The translations under genes were made by a program, and so were the position numbers. The notes under the pieces are model-generated. The model was not told the origin of the DNA. It ran no database searches and was given only the letters and a program-made list of their open reading frames with translations. From positions 78,892 through 142,891 of the forward strand of contig CASFKY010000068.1 of NCBI GenBank assembly GCA_949295465.1: 64,000 nucleotides of DNA, read 5' to 3'. The DNA comes from an uncultured Oscillospiraceae bacterium. GTDB taxonomy: Bacteria > Bacillota > Clostridia > Oscillospirales > Ruminococcaceae. This document shows, piece by piece, positions 34,745 to 43,670 of this stretch; positions within the stretch are counted from its first letter, which is position 1, and every line of letters starts with the position of its first letter.

Positions 34745-34973
34745 TGAATCTCTCCCTTTTCTTTGCTGAGGGCCGCAAAAACGGCACCGGCTCTATTTAA
34801 TATAAAGTATAGACAGTCTGATAGGCTCGCTTTTTCAGTGTACGCTTTGTGGCCGGGATTTGTCAAGAATCGCCAAAGACAAAGCGAAAATTTTGTAGGA
34901 TGAATGAATTTCCGGGAGCGGGAAGCCCCCGCTCTTGTGCCTTTTTGCGATTGTTAAGAAAGCGAAAAGAGCC
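34745..34973. other. Intergenic region between divergent typA and ClC genes
   Basis: It holds the typA leader on the minus strand and A+T-rich sequence. I see no clear -35/-10 pair for typA, although TATACT-like hexamers occur, and no match to the fluoride (crcB) riboswitch in front of the ClC gene. Confidence 0.5.
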
Positions 34974-35001
34974 TTGCATCCCCGCCCTGTCATGCTATAC
35001 T
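34974..35001 (+). promoter_or_regulatory. Promoter of the ClC gene
   Basis: TTGCAT, 16 bp, TATACT. The leader contains a GC hairpin, GCCCGGC paired with GCCGGGC, flanked by runs of C and G that can partly mask the downstream purine-rich site. Confidence 0.65.
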
Positions 35002-35076
35002 GAAACAGGGACCCCCGCGCCCGGCGGCGGAAAAGCCGGGCAGGGGGAGGGAAGGAATCAGAATGGAAATTGCGGC

Positions 35077-36360
35077 ATGAAAACAAGTGGAATTTTTTCG
35101 GAGGAGGCCCAGCATTTCAATGCCCGGGCCCCAAAATACCTGGCTGCCATGACCAAGTGGTGGCTGCTGGCAGTGGGCGCCGGCCTCGTCTGCGGCGGGG
35201 TGGGGGCTGCCTTCTATCACTGCATCCAGGCGGCCACCCGGCTGCGGGGAGAACACCCCTGGCTGCTGTACCTGCTGCCTCTGGCGGGGCTGGCCATCAT
35301 GGCCCTGTACAGCGCGGCGGGCTATCGGCAGGATCATCCGGGCACCAACCTGGTGCTGAACGGGCTGCGCCGGGGCGACCGGGTACCCCTGCGGATGATG
35401 CCCCTCATCTTCATCAGCACGGTGCTCACCCACCTGTGCGGCGGCTCGGCGGGCCGGGAGGGGGCTGCCCTCCAGATCGGCGGCAGCCTGGGAGGCCGGC
35501 TGGCCCTCTGGCTGGGCCTTGGCCCCACCAACCAGCGGGCCCTGGCCGCCTGCGGGATGGCGGCAGTGTTCAGCGCCCTCTTCGGCACCCCTCTCACCGC
35601 CTCCTTCTTTGTGCTGGAGGTGGCCGAGGTGGGCACCATCCACTACTCGGCCCTGCTGCCCTGCCTCATCTCGGCTCTGGTGGCCTACTGGGTGGCGGGG
35701 GCCGCCGGGGTGGCCCCCGAGAGCTTTGAGGTGCAGGCGCCGGCGGCCGAGCCGGCCACTGCCATGCAGGTACTGTTGCTGGGGGCGCTGTGCGCCATGC
35801 TCAGCTATTGCTTTTGCTTTGTGCTGCATCTGGCCGACCATCTGGGCCGGGTGGCGGTGAAGAGCGGATATCTGCGGGCGCTGGCCGGGGGCGCGCTGGT
35901 GGTGGTGATGACTCTGGTGTGCGCCACCCGGGACTACAACGGCGCCGGCATGGAGATCATCGCCCTGGCGGTGGAGGAGGGAAAACTTCACTTTCCGGCG
36001 GCGTTCCTGCTCAAGGCCCTGTTCACCGCCGTCACCCTGGGGGCCGGCTACAAGGGCGGAGAGATCGTGCCCACCTTTTTTGTGGGTGCCACTTTCGGCT
36101 GCCTGGTGGGGCCGCTGCTGGGTCTGGAGCCGGGCTTTGCAGCGGCGGCGGGGCTGGTGGCCCTGTTCTGCGGGGTGGTGAACTGCCCCTTTGCCAGTAT
36201 CGCCCTGGGGCTGGAGCTGTTTGGCCAGGAGGGGCTGCTGCTCTATGCGGTGGCGGCGGCCACCAGTTATATTGTCAGCGGCGGCTGCAGCCTGTATACC
36301 AGCCAGAAGCTGGATTATGCCAAGCTGGAGATCGAGCAGGACGCGGACCGGCTGGAATGA
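35077..36360 (+). CDS. ClC-family anion channel/antiporter
   Basis: 427 residues with about ten hydrophobic segments. The ClC signature SAGREGAALQIGGS carries the gating Glu (Glu128). The late loop is KGGEIVPTFFVGATFG, with Glu329 where chloride-type ClCs have Phe in GxFxP; a Glu here is a feature of fluoride-type CLC-F antiporters. The first selectivity loop reads DHPGTNLV, not GSGIP. The ATG at 35077 has no close ribosome-binding site: a five-codon frame starting at 35063 (after GGAGGGAAGG) ends on it as ATGA, so starts may be coupled. The MBL gene follows after 17 bases. Confidence 0.85.
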   Translation: MKTSGIFSEEAQHFNARAPKYLAAMTKWWLLAVGAGLVCGGVGAAFYHCIQAATRLRGEHPWLLYLLPLAGLAIMALYSAAGYRQDHPGTNLVLNGLRRGDRVPLRMMPLIFISTVLTHLCGGSAGREGAALQIGGSLGGRLALWLGLGPTNQRALAACGMAAVFSALFGTPLTASFFVLEVAEVGTIHYSALLPCLISALVAYWVAGAAGVAPESFEVQAPAAEPATAMQVLLLGALCAMLSYCFCFVLHLADHLGRVAVKSGYLRALAGGALVVVMTLVCATRDYNGAGMEIIALAVEEGKLHFPAAFLLKALFTAVTLGAGYKGGEIVPTFFVGATFGCLVGPLLGLEPGFAAAAGLVALFCGVVNCPFASIALGLELFGQEGLLLYAVAAATSYIVSGGCSLYTSQKLDYAKLEIEQDADRLE

Positions 36361-36377
36361 GAAAGAAGGAGAAAATC

Positions 36378-37181
36378 ATGGAAAAAATTCATGTGCTGGG
36401 CACCGGAAACGCCATGGTGACCCAATGCTTCAATACCTGTTATCTGCTGGAGATGGAAAAAGGCAATCTGCTGGTGGACTGCGGCGGCGGCAACGGGATT
36501 CTCCGCCAATTGAAGGCGGCGGGCTTTGACCCGGCCTCGGTGCACCAGATCTTCCTCACCCATGAGCACTGCGACCACCTCACCGGGATCGTGTGGATGG
36601 TGCGGGCGGTGGCCACCGCCATGAACAAGGGCCGCTACGAGGGCCAGCTGCACATCTACTGCCACAGCGGGCTGGAACCCATGGTGCGCACCATCTGCGG
36701 CTTTATGCTGCAAAAGAAGATGACCGCCCACTTTGACGAGCGGATCCTCTTCCACGTGGTAAAGGATGGCCAGAAAGAGGAGATCTGCGGCCATACCTTC
36801 ACCTTCTTTGACATCCGCTCCACCAAGGCTCCCCAGTTCGCCTTCCAGGCGGAGCTGGACTGCGGCCCCCTGGCTTTTATGGGGGATGAGCCGGTGAACC
36901 CGGCCTGTGAGGAGTATGCCCGGGGCGCCCGGTGGCTGCTCAGCGAGGCTTTCTGCCTGGACGCGGAGGCCGACAAGTTCAAGCCCTACGAAAAGCACCA
37001 CAGCACTGCGGCGGACGCGGCCAGGCTGGCCCGGCGGCTGGGGGCCCAAAACCTGGTGCTCTGGCACACTGAGGAGAGCGATCTTGCCCACCGCAAGGCC
37101 CGCTACACCGCCGAGGCGGCCCGGTATTTTGAGGGCGGCATCTATGTGCCGGACGATCTGGACGTGATCGAGCTGAAATAA
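36378..37181 (+). CDS. MBL-fold hydrolase, RNase Z-like
   Basis: 267 residues from ATG 36378, preceded by AAGGAG; an in-frame ATG at 36357 that overlaps the ClC stop is possible but less well placed. The metal motif is LTHEHCDHLTG; an RNase Z/arylsulfatase-like start (VLGTGNAMVTQCFNTCYLL) and LVLWHTEESDL with a terminal His follow. Cys replaces the usual middle residue in HEHCDH. It might be a tRNA 3'-processing relative or a small-molecule hydrolase; length is short for RNase Z and the exosite arm is not evident. Confidence 0.8.
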   Translation: MEKIHVLGTGNAMVTQCFNTCYLLEMEKGNLLVDCGGGNGILRQLKAAGFDPASVHQIFLTHEHCDHLTGIVWMVRAVATAMNKGRYEGQLHIYCHSGLEPMVRTICGFMLQKKMTAHFDERILFHVVKDGQKEEICGHTFTFFDIRSTKAPQFAFQAELDCGPLAFMGDEPVNPACEEYARGARWLLSEAFCLDAEADKFKPYEKHHSTAADAARLARRLGAQNLVLWHTEESDLAHRKARYTAEAARYFEGGIYVPDDLDVIELK

Positions 37182-37190
37182 GAAAAAACA

Positions 37191-37230
37191 AAAAGCAGCC
37201 CGGAAGGCATTCTCCTTCCGGGCTGCTTTT
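37191..37230. terminator. Bidirectional terminator
   Basis: A perfect 17-bp stem (37191-37207 with 37214-37230) with A4/T4 arms. Confidence 0.92.
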
Positions 37231-37250
37231 GTCTGACAAGGCAGAGGAGT

Positions 37251-37766
37251 TTACTCCTCCGCATCGGCATAGAGGGCCGAGAGCTTCTGGTATTCCTTCC
37301 AGTTGGCCTCCACATATTCCCGCTGCTGGGGGGTGAGAGGACCCTTGACCCGGGCGGGAATCCCCATCACCAGGCTGTGGGGCGGGATGAGGGTGTTCTC
37401 CGGCACCAGGGCCCCGGCGGCGATCAGGCTGCCCTCGCCCACCTGCACCCCGTTCAGAATGGTGGCGTTCATGCCCACCAGCACCGAGTTTTCCAGCCGG
37501 CAGCCGTGGACAATAGCCCCGTGCCCCACCGACACATAGTCCCCCAGGGTGAGGGCGTAGTCCTCATCGGCGTGGAGCACCGCGTTGTCCTGGATGTTGC
37601 ACAGCCGGCCGATCCGCACCGGGTGGCCATCCCCCCGGACGGCGGCCCCGAACCAGACGCTGGACCCCTCGCCCAGCTGTACATCCCCCGCCACCACCGC
37701 GTTGGGGGCGATGTAGGCCGCCCGGGACAGGTCGGGGGCGGGCATCCCCTTCAGTTTGATCTCCAT
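37251..37766 (-). CDS. Gamma-carbonic-anhydrase-like left-handed beta-helix protein
   Basis: 171 residues. Hexapeptide-repeat turns are visible through the protein (AVVAGDVQLGEGSSVWFGAA, IGRLCNIQDNAVLHAD, VGHGAIVHGCRLENSVLVGM). The His of HADE and VGHGAIVHG match the metal ligands of gamma carbonic anhydrases (Cam/YrdA/PaaY group). It makes a trimer that may hydrate CO2 or bind a metal for another purpose. It lies 12 bases downstream of tsaD in the same direction. Confidence 0.9.
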   Translation of the reverse strand: MEIKLKGMPAPDLSRAAYIAPNAVVAGDVQLGEGSSVWFGAAVRGDGHPVRIGRLCNIQDNAVLHADEDYALTLGDYVSVGHGAIVHGCRLENSVLVGMNATILNGVQVGEGSLIAAGALVPENTLIPPHSLVMGIPARVKGPLTPQQREYVEANWKEYQKLSALYADAEE

Positions 37767-37778
37767 ACAAACCCCTCC

Positions 37779-38795
37779 TTATACCGGGTACTCAAAATCA
37801 ATGGGCAGGGTGGCCAGCCCGTTCAGCCGCAGTCCGGCGGTGTGGCCGGCCTGCAGCTCGTAGTACCCCTGAGCGGCGATCATGGCCCCGTTGTCCCCGC
37901 AAAAGCGCAGATGGGGCAGGCAGAGCTTTATGTGCTGTTTCTGGGCACCCTCGTTCACCAGCTGGCGCAGCCGACCATTGGCCGCCACCCCGCCCGCCAG
38001 GCAGAGGGTTTTGGCGCCGGTGTCCTGGGCCGCCAGCAGCAGCTTTTCGGCCAGGATGGAGGCGATTCGCTCCTGAAAACTGGCCGCCATGTCTGGCACC
38101 GAGAGGGTCTCGCCCTTCATCTCGGCCTGGTTCACCCGGTTGAGCACCGCGGTTTTCAGGCCGGAAAAACTCACATTGTACTTGCCCTCCACATGGGGCA
38201 CCGGCAGCCGGTAGGCGTGGGGGTTGCCGGTCACGGCCGCCTTGCTGACGCTGGGGCCGCCGGGATAGGGCAGGCCCAGGGTGCGGGCCACCTTGTCAAA
38301 GGCCTCGCCCGCCGCGTCGTCCACCGTGCGGCCCAGCACCCGAAAATGGGTGTAATCTTCCACCTGGACGATATGGCTGTGGCCCCCGCTGGCCACCAGG
38401 CAGAGAAAGGGGGGCTCCAGGTCAGGGTGGGTGAGGTAGAGGGCCGCGATGTGCCCCCGCAGATGGTGCACCGGGATGAGGGGCTTTGCGGCCGAGTAGG
38501 CCAGCCCCTTGGCGAAGTTCACCCCCACCAGCACCGCCCCGATCAGGCCGGGGGCAAAACTGACGGCGATGCCGTCCAGCTGGCTGGGCTTTAGCTCCGC
38601 CTCGTCCAGGGCCCGCTGCACTGTGCCGCTGATGGCCTCGATATGGCGGCGGCTGGCAATCTCGGGCACCACCCCGCCGTACAGGGCCTGTTCGGCGCAG
38701 CTGGAGGCCACCACGCTGCTTTTCAGCACCCGGCCGTCCTCCACCACGCTGGCGGCGGTCTCGTCGCAGGTGGATTCAATTCCTAGAATATACAT
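37779..38795 (-). CDS. tsaD: tRNA N6-threonylcarbamoyladenosine transferase TsaD
   Basis: 338 residues, full length. It has the ASKHA fold start LGIESTCDETAASVV, the metal motif HHLRGHIAALYL (two His), FLCLVASGGHSHIV and LCLAGGVAANGRL with the Asn of the phosphate loop. With TsaB, TsaE and TsaC it makes t6A37 in ANN-decoding tRNAs. The usual neighbours tsaB and tsaE are not adjacent; only a RimI-like gene is. Confidence 0.97.
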   Translation of the reverse strand: MYILGIESTCDETAASVVEDGRVLKSSVVASSCAEQALYGGVVPEIASRRHIEAISGTVQRALDEAELKPSQLDGIAVSFAPGLIGAVLVGVNFAKGLAYSAAKPLIPVHHLRGHIAALYLTHPDLEPPFLCLVASGGHSHIVQVEDYTHFRVLGRTVDDAAGEAFDKVARTLGLPYPGGPSVSKAAVTGNPHAYRLPVPHVEGKYNVSFSGLKTAVLNRVNQAEMKGETLSVPDMAASFQERIASILAEKLLLAAQDTGAKTLCLAGGVAANGRLRQLVNEGAQKQHIKLCLPHLRFCGDNGAMIAAQGYYELQAGHTAGLRLNGLATLPIDFEYPV

Positions 38796-38850
38796 TTTGT
38801 AAAAATCACCACATTTTTGTCTATAAGTATCAAAGCTTGCCGGCCGGGGC

Positions 38851-39297
38851 TCAGCCCGGCAGAGGAAGCTCCATCAGCAGGGCGTCGTCGGGCGGGGACT
38901 GGTAAAAGCCCCGGCGACGGCCGGTTTCCTCAAAGCCCAGCCGGCGGTAGAGGCTCAGGGCGGGCTCGTTCTGGCTGCGCACCTCCAGGTAGCAGCGGGC
39001 GGCCCCCTGGGCCTTCAAGAGGGCCAGGGATTCCTCCAGCAGCCGGCGGCCCAGCCCAAGGCCCCGGCAGTCCGGCTCCAGGGTCAGGCTCAGGAGGCTG
39101 GCCTCATCCAGGATCAGCTGGAATACCGCCGACCCCTCCAGCCGGCCCTCCCGCCACAGGCCGAACAGCCGGCCGCAGGGGCTGGCCAGCTCCTCTTCCA
39201 GGGCGGAGAGACTCCAGGCCTCGGGAGCAGTGGCCTGGATTTCGGCGGCCCGGGGCAGATCCTCCGGGGCCAGCGGCCCCACCCTGACCCCGCTCAT
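38851..39297 (-). CDS. rimI: RimI-like ribosomal-protein alanine acetyltransferase
   Basis: 148 residues, a compact GNAT domain: LPRAAEIQATAPEAWS, FGLWREGRLEGSAVF, the acetyl-CoA loop CRGLGLGRRLLEESL and the C-terminal EVRSQNEPALSLYRRLGF followed by RRRGFYQSP, which is the RimI pattern. Known RimI acetylates the N-terminal Ala of S18. The start ATG overlaps the polA stop by 4 bases, and tsaD follows after 55 bases. Confidence 0.88.
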   Translation of the reverse strand: MSGVRVGPLAPEDLPRAAEIQATAPEAWSLSALEEELASPCGRLFGLWREGRLEGSAVFQLILDEASLLSLTLEPDCRGLGLGRRLLEESLALLKAQGAARCYLEVRSQNEPALSLYRRLGFEETGRRRGFYQSPPDDALLMELPLPG

Positions 39298-41840
39298 CCG
39301 TGGGCCTCCAGCCAGTTGCTGCCCCGCTGCACATCGGCGGTGAGGGGCACCGAGTACTGGACGGCTCCGCTCATCTCCTCGCCCAGGATCCTGGCGGCGG
39401 CGTCGGCCTCCTCCAGGGGGGCCTCCACGATCAGCTCATCGTGGACCTGTAAGATCAGCCGGGCCCGCAGCCCCTCCTTTTTCAGCCGCTGCCACACCCG
39501 CACCATGGCCAGCTTGATGATGTCGGCAGCTGTGCCCTGGATGGGGGTGTTCATGGCCATCCGCTCGCCCAGAGCCTGCACGTTCCGATTGGAGCTGGCC
39601 AGCTCGGGCAGGGCCCGGCGCCGGCCAAAGAGGGTGGACACATAGCCTTTTTCCCGCCCCTGCGCCACGGTGCGCTCCATGTAATCCCGCACGCCGGGGA
39701 AGTGGCCCAGATAGTTCTCGATGAAGGCCTTGGCCTCGGGCACCGAGACCCCGATGTCCTTGGCCAGGCTGAAGGCCCCGATGCCGTACACGATGCCGAA
39801 GTTCACTGCCTTGGCGCTGGCCCGCAGCCGGGGCGTGATCTGCTCCGGGGGCAGGTTGTAGATCTTGGCGGCAGTGCTGCGGTGGATGTCCTCCCCGTTG
39901 CGGAAGGCCTGCCGCATGGTTTCATCCCCCGAGATGTGGGCCAGCAGCCGCAGCTCGATCTGGCTGTAGTCCGCGTCCAGCAGCACATAGCCCGGGCTGG
40001 TGATGAAGTACCGGCGCAGCTGGCTGCCCAGCTCGGTGCGGATGGGGATGTTTTGCAGGTTGGGCTCGCTGGAGGAGAGCCGCCCGGTGCGGGCCTCGGT
40101 CTGGTTGAAGGTGGAGTGGAGCCGCCCGTCCGGCGCCAGGGCCTTGAGCAGCCCCTCCGCGTAGGTGCTGTTCAGCTTCTGGTAGGTGCGGTAGCGCAGG
40201 ATGTCCTCCACCACCGGGCTGTAGGGCCGCAGGCTCTCCAGGGTCTCGGCGTCGGTGCTGTAGCCGCTCTTGGTCTTTTTGCGGCTGGGCAGCCCCATCT
40301 TCTCAAACAGGGCTTCTCCCAGCTGCTTAGGACTGTTCAGGTTGAAGGTGTAGCCCACCTCTTTGTAGATCCGCTCCAGGCAGCCCTCCAGCTCGCCCCG
40401 CAGGGTGGCGCCAAACTCTTCCAGGCCCTGCCGGTCCACCAGCATGCCGGTGTAGGTCATGGAGGCCAGCACCCGGGCCAGGGGAAACTCGATATTTTCC
40501 AACAGGGGCTGCATGCCCTGCTCTTTTACTCCCGCCTCCAGGGTCTCAAAGAGGGCCTCCAGCACGCCGGCGTCCGGCAGACCCTCACAGCGAAAACCGG
40601 GCCGGATGCCGTAGCCGGCAGCCAGCTCCTCCACCAGATATCGGTTGGAGGCGGGGTTCAGCAGGTAGGCCGCCAGCTTTTCGTCGGCTTGGATGGCGCT
40701 GCCCTCCTGCCCGTGAGAAAGGGCCAGCAGGTAGAGAGGCTGAGAGTCAAAGACCCGCAGGCGCACCCCCGGCGCGTCCAAAAGCCGCAGCAGGTCCGCC
40801 TCTTCCAGCCGGTACACCGCCTTGCCGGCCACCGCGTACCAGACCCCCTCCTCCGGCTTGCCTTTCTCTTTGGGCAGGGGCTGGCAGGCCAGGGCATAGT
40901 CTCCGGCCAGCGCCTGGGGCAGGGGCTGGGCCGAAACCTGTTCCAGCTCTTCCTCGGCGGCCAGGGGGCCCTCCAGCGCCAGCCGGGGCAGCAGGGATTT
41001 CATTTCCAGCTCGTTCAGCAATTGGGCGGCTCCGGCCGGGTCGCCCTCGCCCCGGCGGTAGGCGCCGGGGGACGTTTCCACCGGCGCGTCGGTGCGGATG
41101 GTGCCCAGCATATGGCTCAGCTCGGCCTCGGCCTTGTGGCCCTCCAGCTTCTTGCGCATCCCCGGCTTGACGGCCGGGTCGTCCAGATGGGCGTAGACCT
41201 CTTCCATGGTGCCGAACCGGCCGATGAGGGCCAGGGCGGTCTTTTCCCCGATGCCCGCTACCCCCGGGATGTTGTCGGAGGCGTCTCCCATCAGGCTCTT
41301 CACCTCAATGAGCTGCCGCGGGTCGGACAGGCCGTACTGTTCCTGGATGGCCTGGGGGGTCATCACCTTGGTCTCACTGCGGCCCATCCGGCTGGTGGCC
41401 AGCAGCACCGTCACCTTGTCGCTCACCAGCTGCAGGCTGTCCCGGTCGCCGGTGGCCAGAAAGCACTCGTCTCCCCGGGCGCTGCATGCGGCGCTCAGGG
41501 TGCCCAGGATGTCGTCGGCCTCCCAGCCCTCCCGGCTCACCCGCACAAAGCCCAGCTTGTCCAGCAGCTCCTTCAGCACCGGCATCTGGCTGGCCAGCTC
41601 GTCGGGCATGGCGTGCCGCCCGGCCTTGTAGGCGTCGTAGGCCTTGTGGCGGAAGGTGGGGGCCTTTTCGTCAAAGGCCACGGCCACCTCGTCGGGCTGG
41701 TATTCCTTCAAGAGATTCAAGAGGATATTCATAAATCCGTAGATGGCGTTGGTGTAGCGGCCATCCCGGGTGGTGAGCAGTTTGATGCCGTAAAAGGCCC
41801 GGTTGACAATGCTGTTTCCGTCCAGAACCAGTAATTTCAT
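39294..41840 (-). CDS. polA: DNA polymerase I
   Basis: 848 residues from ATG 41840; the earlier in-frame ATG lacks a site. Residues 1-290 are the 5' nuclease (LLVLDGNSIVNRAFYGI, AFDEKAPTFRHKAYDAYK, GDRDSLQLV, GVAGIGEKTALALI). The middle third is the 3'-5' exonuclease fold, but the DxE motif and partner Asp are not seen (YALACQPLPKEK), so proofreading is probably lost, as in other Firmicute and Taq-type enzymes. The polymerase domain has motif A DADYSQIELRLLAH, O-helix AKAVNFGIVYGIGAF and motif C LQVHDELIVEAP. Confidence 0.96.
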   Translation of the reverse strand: MKLLVLDGNSIVNRAFYGIKLLTTRDGRYTNAIYGFMNILLNLLKEYQPDEVAVAFDEKAPTFRHKAYDAYKAGRHAMPDELASQMPVLKELLDKLGFVRVSREGWEADDILGTLSAACSARGDECFLATGDRDSLQLVSDKVTVLLATSRMGRSETKVMTPQAIQEQYGLSDPRQLIEVKSLMGDASDNIPGVAGIGEKTALALIGRFGTMEEVYAHLDDPAVKPGMRKKLEGHKAEAELSHMLGTIRTDAPVETSPGAYRRGEGDPAGAAQLLNELEMKSLLPRLALEGPLAAEEELEQVSAQPLPQALAGDYALACQPLPKEKGKPEEGVWYAVAGKAVYRLEEADLLRLLDAPGVRLRVFDSQPLYLLALSHGQEGSAIQADEKLAAYLLNPASNRYLVEELAAGYGIRPGFRCEGLPDAGVLEALFETLEAGVKEQGMQPLLENIEFPLARVLASMTYTGMLVDRQGLEEFGATLRGELEGCLERIYKEVGYTFNLNSPKQLGEALFEKMGLPSRKKTKSGYSTDAETLESLRPYSPVVEDILRYRTYQKLNSTYAEGLLKALAPDGRLHSTFNQTEARTGRLSSSEPNLQNIPIRTELGSQLRRYFITSPGYVLLDADYSQIELRLLAHISGDETMRQAFRNGEDIHRSTAAKIYNLPPEQITPRLRASAKAVNFGIVYGIGAFSLAKDIGVSVPEAKAFIENYLGHFPGVRDYMERTVAQGREKGYVSTLFGRRRALPELASSNRNVQALGERMAMNTPIQGTAADIIKLAMVRVWQRLKKEGLRARLILQVHDELIVEAPLEEADAAARILGEEMSGAVQYSVPLTADVQRGSNWLEAHG

Positions 41841-41980
41841 AGCGAATTTCTCCTGTATGGGGCGTTTTGCAGATACCTTTTCAGTATACCACAAATCCAA
41901 AGAGTATGATACAATAATACGGCATGAATCCAGAGCAAAGGAGGGGGCGCGCCCTGCCAGGGCCGCCCCGGCAAGAGAAG

Positions 41981-42955
41981 ATGAAGATCGGAGAGATTAC
42001 CCTCAAAACGGGCGCGGCGCTGGCCCCCATGGCCGGCTTTACCGACGCCCCCTGCCGGCGGATGGCTGCCCGGCACGGGGCCAGCTTCACCGTCAGCGAG
42101 ATGGTGAGCGCCAAGGCCCTCACCTTTGGAGATAAAAAGAGCTTCCGGCTGATGGCCCACGGCCGCAACGAGGCCCCCTGGGGGGTGCAGCTGTTTGGGG
42201 CCGAGCCGGAGACCATCGCCCAGGCTGTGCGGATTATCCAGAAGGTGGACTACGACTTTCTGGACCTGAACATGGGCTGCCCCGCCCCCAAGATCACCTC
42301 CAGCGGGGCGGGCAGCCGGCTGATGCAGGACCCGGTGCTGGCAGGGCAGATCGTGCGGGCGGCGGTGCAGGCCTCGGACGGGCGGCCGGTGACGGTGAAG
42401 ATGCGCCTGGGCTGGGACAACCAGCACCTGACCGCCCGGGAGGTGGCCCTGCGCTGCCAGGAGGCGGGAGCGGCCCTGATCACCGTCCATGGACGCAGCC
42501 GGGAGGAGATGTACCAGCCGGGCATCCACCCGGAGGCCATCCGCCAGGTAAAGGAGGCGGTGGAGATCCCGGTGCTGGCCAACGGGGATGTGGCCAGCGC
42601 CGCCGACGCCCTGAAATTGCTGGAAGAGACCGGCTGCGACGGGGTGATGGTGGGCCGGGCGGCCCTGGGCAACCCCTGGCTTTTTGAGCAGATCGCCGCG
42701 GCCCTGGAGGGCCGGACCCTGCCCCCGCCGCCCACCTTGCGCCAGCGCATGGCAGAGATGCGCCGCCAGATCGAGGAGATGTGCGAGGAAAAAGGGGAGT
42801 GGGCCGCCATGCCCCAGGCCCGCAGTCAGGCCATGCACTATATGGCAGGGCTGCGGGGGGCGGCGGGTCTGCGGAGAGCCTGCAGCAGCCTGACCCATTT
42901 TTCGGATGTGGACGAACTGATCCGGCGGGTGATGGAGGAAAACCCCATCCGATAA
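41981..42955 (+). CDS. dusB: tRNA-dihydrouridine synthase, DusB type
   Basis: 324 residues from ATG 41981. FMN-binding TIM barrel: LAPMAGFTDAPCRRMAARHG, ELVSAKALTF-like SEMVSAKALTF, NMGCPAPKI with the catalytic Cys, VKMRLGWD, TVHGRSREEMYQ and NGDVASAADAL. C-terminal helical domain for tRNA binding. It reduces specific uridines in the D-loop. A longer start at 41924 has AAGGAGGG nearby but out of spacing. An extended -10 TGATACAAT lies at about 41906. Convergent with the HD nucleotidase gene, 7 bases apart. Confidence 0.94.
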   Translation: MKIGEITLKTGAALAPMAGFTDAPCRRMAARHGASFTVSEMVSAKALTFGDKKSFRLMAHGRNEAPWGVQLFGAEPETIAQAVRIIQKVDYDFLDLNMGCPAPKITSSGAGSRLMQDPVLAGQIVRAAVQASDGRPVTVKMRLGWDNQHLTAREVALRCQEAGAALITVHGRSREEMYQPGIHPEAIRQVKEAVEIPVLANGDVASAADALKLLEETGCDGVMVGRAALGNPWLFEQIAAALEGRTLPPPPTLRQRMAEMRRQIEEMCEEKGEWAAMPQARSQAMHYMAGLRGAAGLRRACSSLTHFSDVDELIRRVMEENPIR

Positions 42956-42962
42956 GGGACAC

Positions 42963-43556
42963 TCACTCCTCCCCGTGGGTCAGTTCATCCAGGTTTTTGT
43001 CATAGCAGGGCAGCATGTGCTCCACAAAATAGTCTGCCTCGGGGCAGTGCATATCCCGCAGGGCCCGGCGCTGCTGGGCCAGGGCCGCCTCAAATTCCCG
43101 GTTGCCCGAGCGGGTCTCCTCCAGGCATTTGATGAGGGCCGAGAGCCGGTCGGCGGCCTTCAAAAGGCGCTTTTCCTCTTCGGTGAGCAGGTTGCCGGTG
43201 AGGTAGCCCTCCATGGCCCCCTGCATCTGTGCAGGCAGCAAACGCAGCATGTCGGCCAGGCTCTCCTTTTCCAGGTCCTTGTAGGCGCTGCGCATCCGCT
43301 CGCTCTTGTATTTCACCGGGGTGGGCATGTCCCCGGTCATGATCTCGGGGGCGTCGTGGTAGAGCGCCGCCACCGCCACGGTTTCCGGCCGCACCGGCGC
43401 CCCCCGCTCCCGGGCCAGCACGCAGAGGGCGTGGGCCAGCAGGGCGGTGTCGGCGGTGTGCTCGCTGAGGCTCTCGGGCCGGCTGCACCGCATCAGGCTC
43501 CACCGGGTGATGTATTTCATCCGCCAGAGCAAAGCGTGAAAAGGATAGGTTTTCAT
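42963..43556 (-). CDS. YfbR-like HD-domain 5'-deoxynucleotidase
   Basis: 197 residues from ATG 43556, preceded by GTGAGGG. The HD-domain ligands are SLSEHTADTALLAHAL (His), ALYHDAPEIMTGDMPTP (HD pair) and CLEETRSGN, matching YfbR, which dephosphorylates deoxyribonucleoside 5'-monophosphates. The MKTYPFHALLWRMKYITRW start with Arg/Trp is also the YfbR pattern. The same frame extends upstream without a stop, but this part overlaps the YfhO gene on the other strand and is not coding. Confidence 0.92.
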   Translation of the reverse strand: MKTYPFHALLWRMKYITRWSLMRCSRPESLSEHTADTALLAHALCVLARERGAPVRPETVAVAALYHDAPEIMTGDMPTPVKYKSERMRSAYKDLEKESLADMLRLLPAQMQGAMEGYLTGNLLTEEEKRLLKAADRLSALIKCLEETRSGNREFEAALAQQRRALRDMHCPEADYFVEHMLPCYDKNLDELTHGEE

Positions 43557-43670
43557 CAAAAAGCCCTCACTTTTGTGGTAGAATAAAGGTAAGATAGGGA
43601 ATAGGCTCCCCCGGCTCTTAGTATAGCATATCCGGCCGGGCAGCAACACCGCGGGCAGAAAGGAAACGCC

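Noticed and set aside
35002-35076. Fluoride riboswitch before the ClC gene
   Set aside because: The leader has a GC hairpin but not the conserved pseudoknot sequence of the crcB motif.
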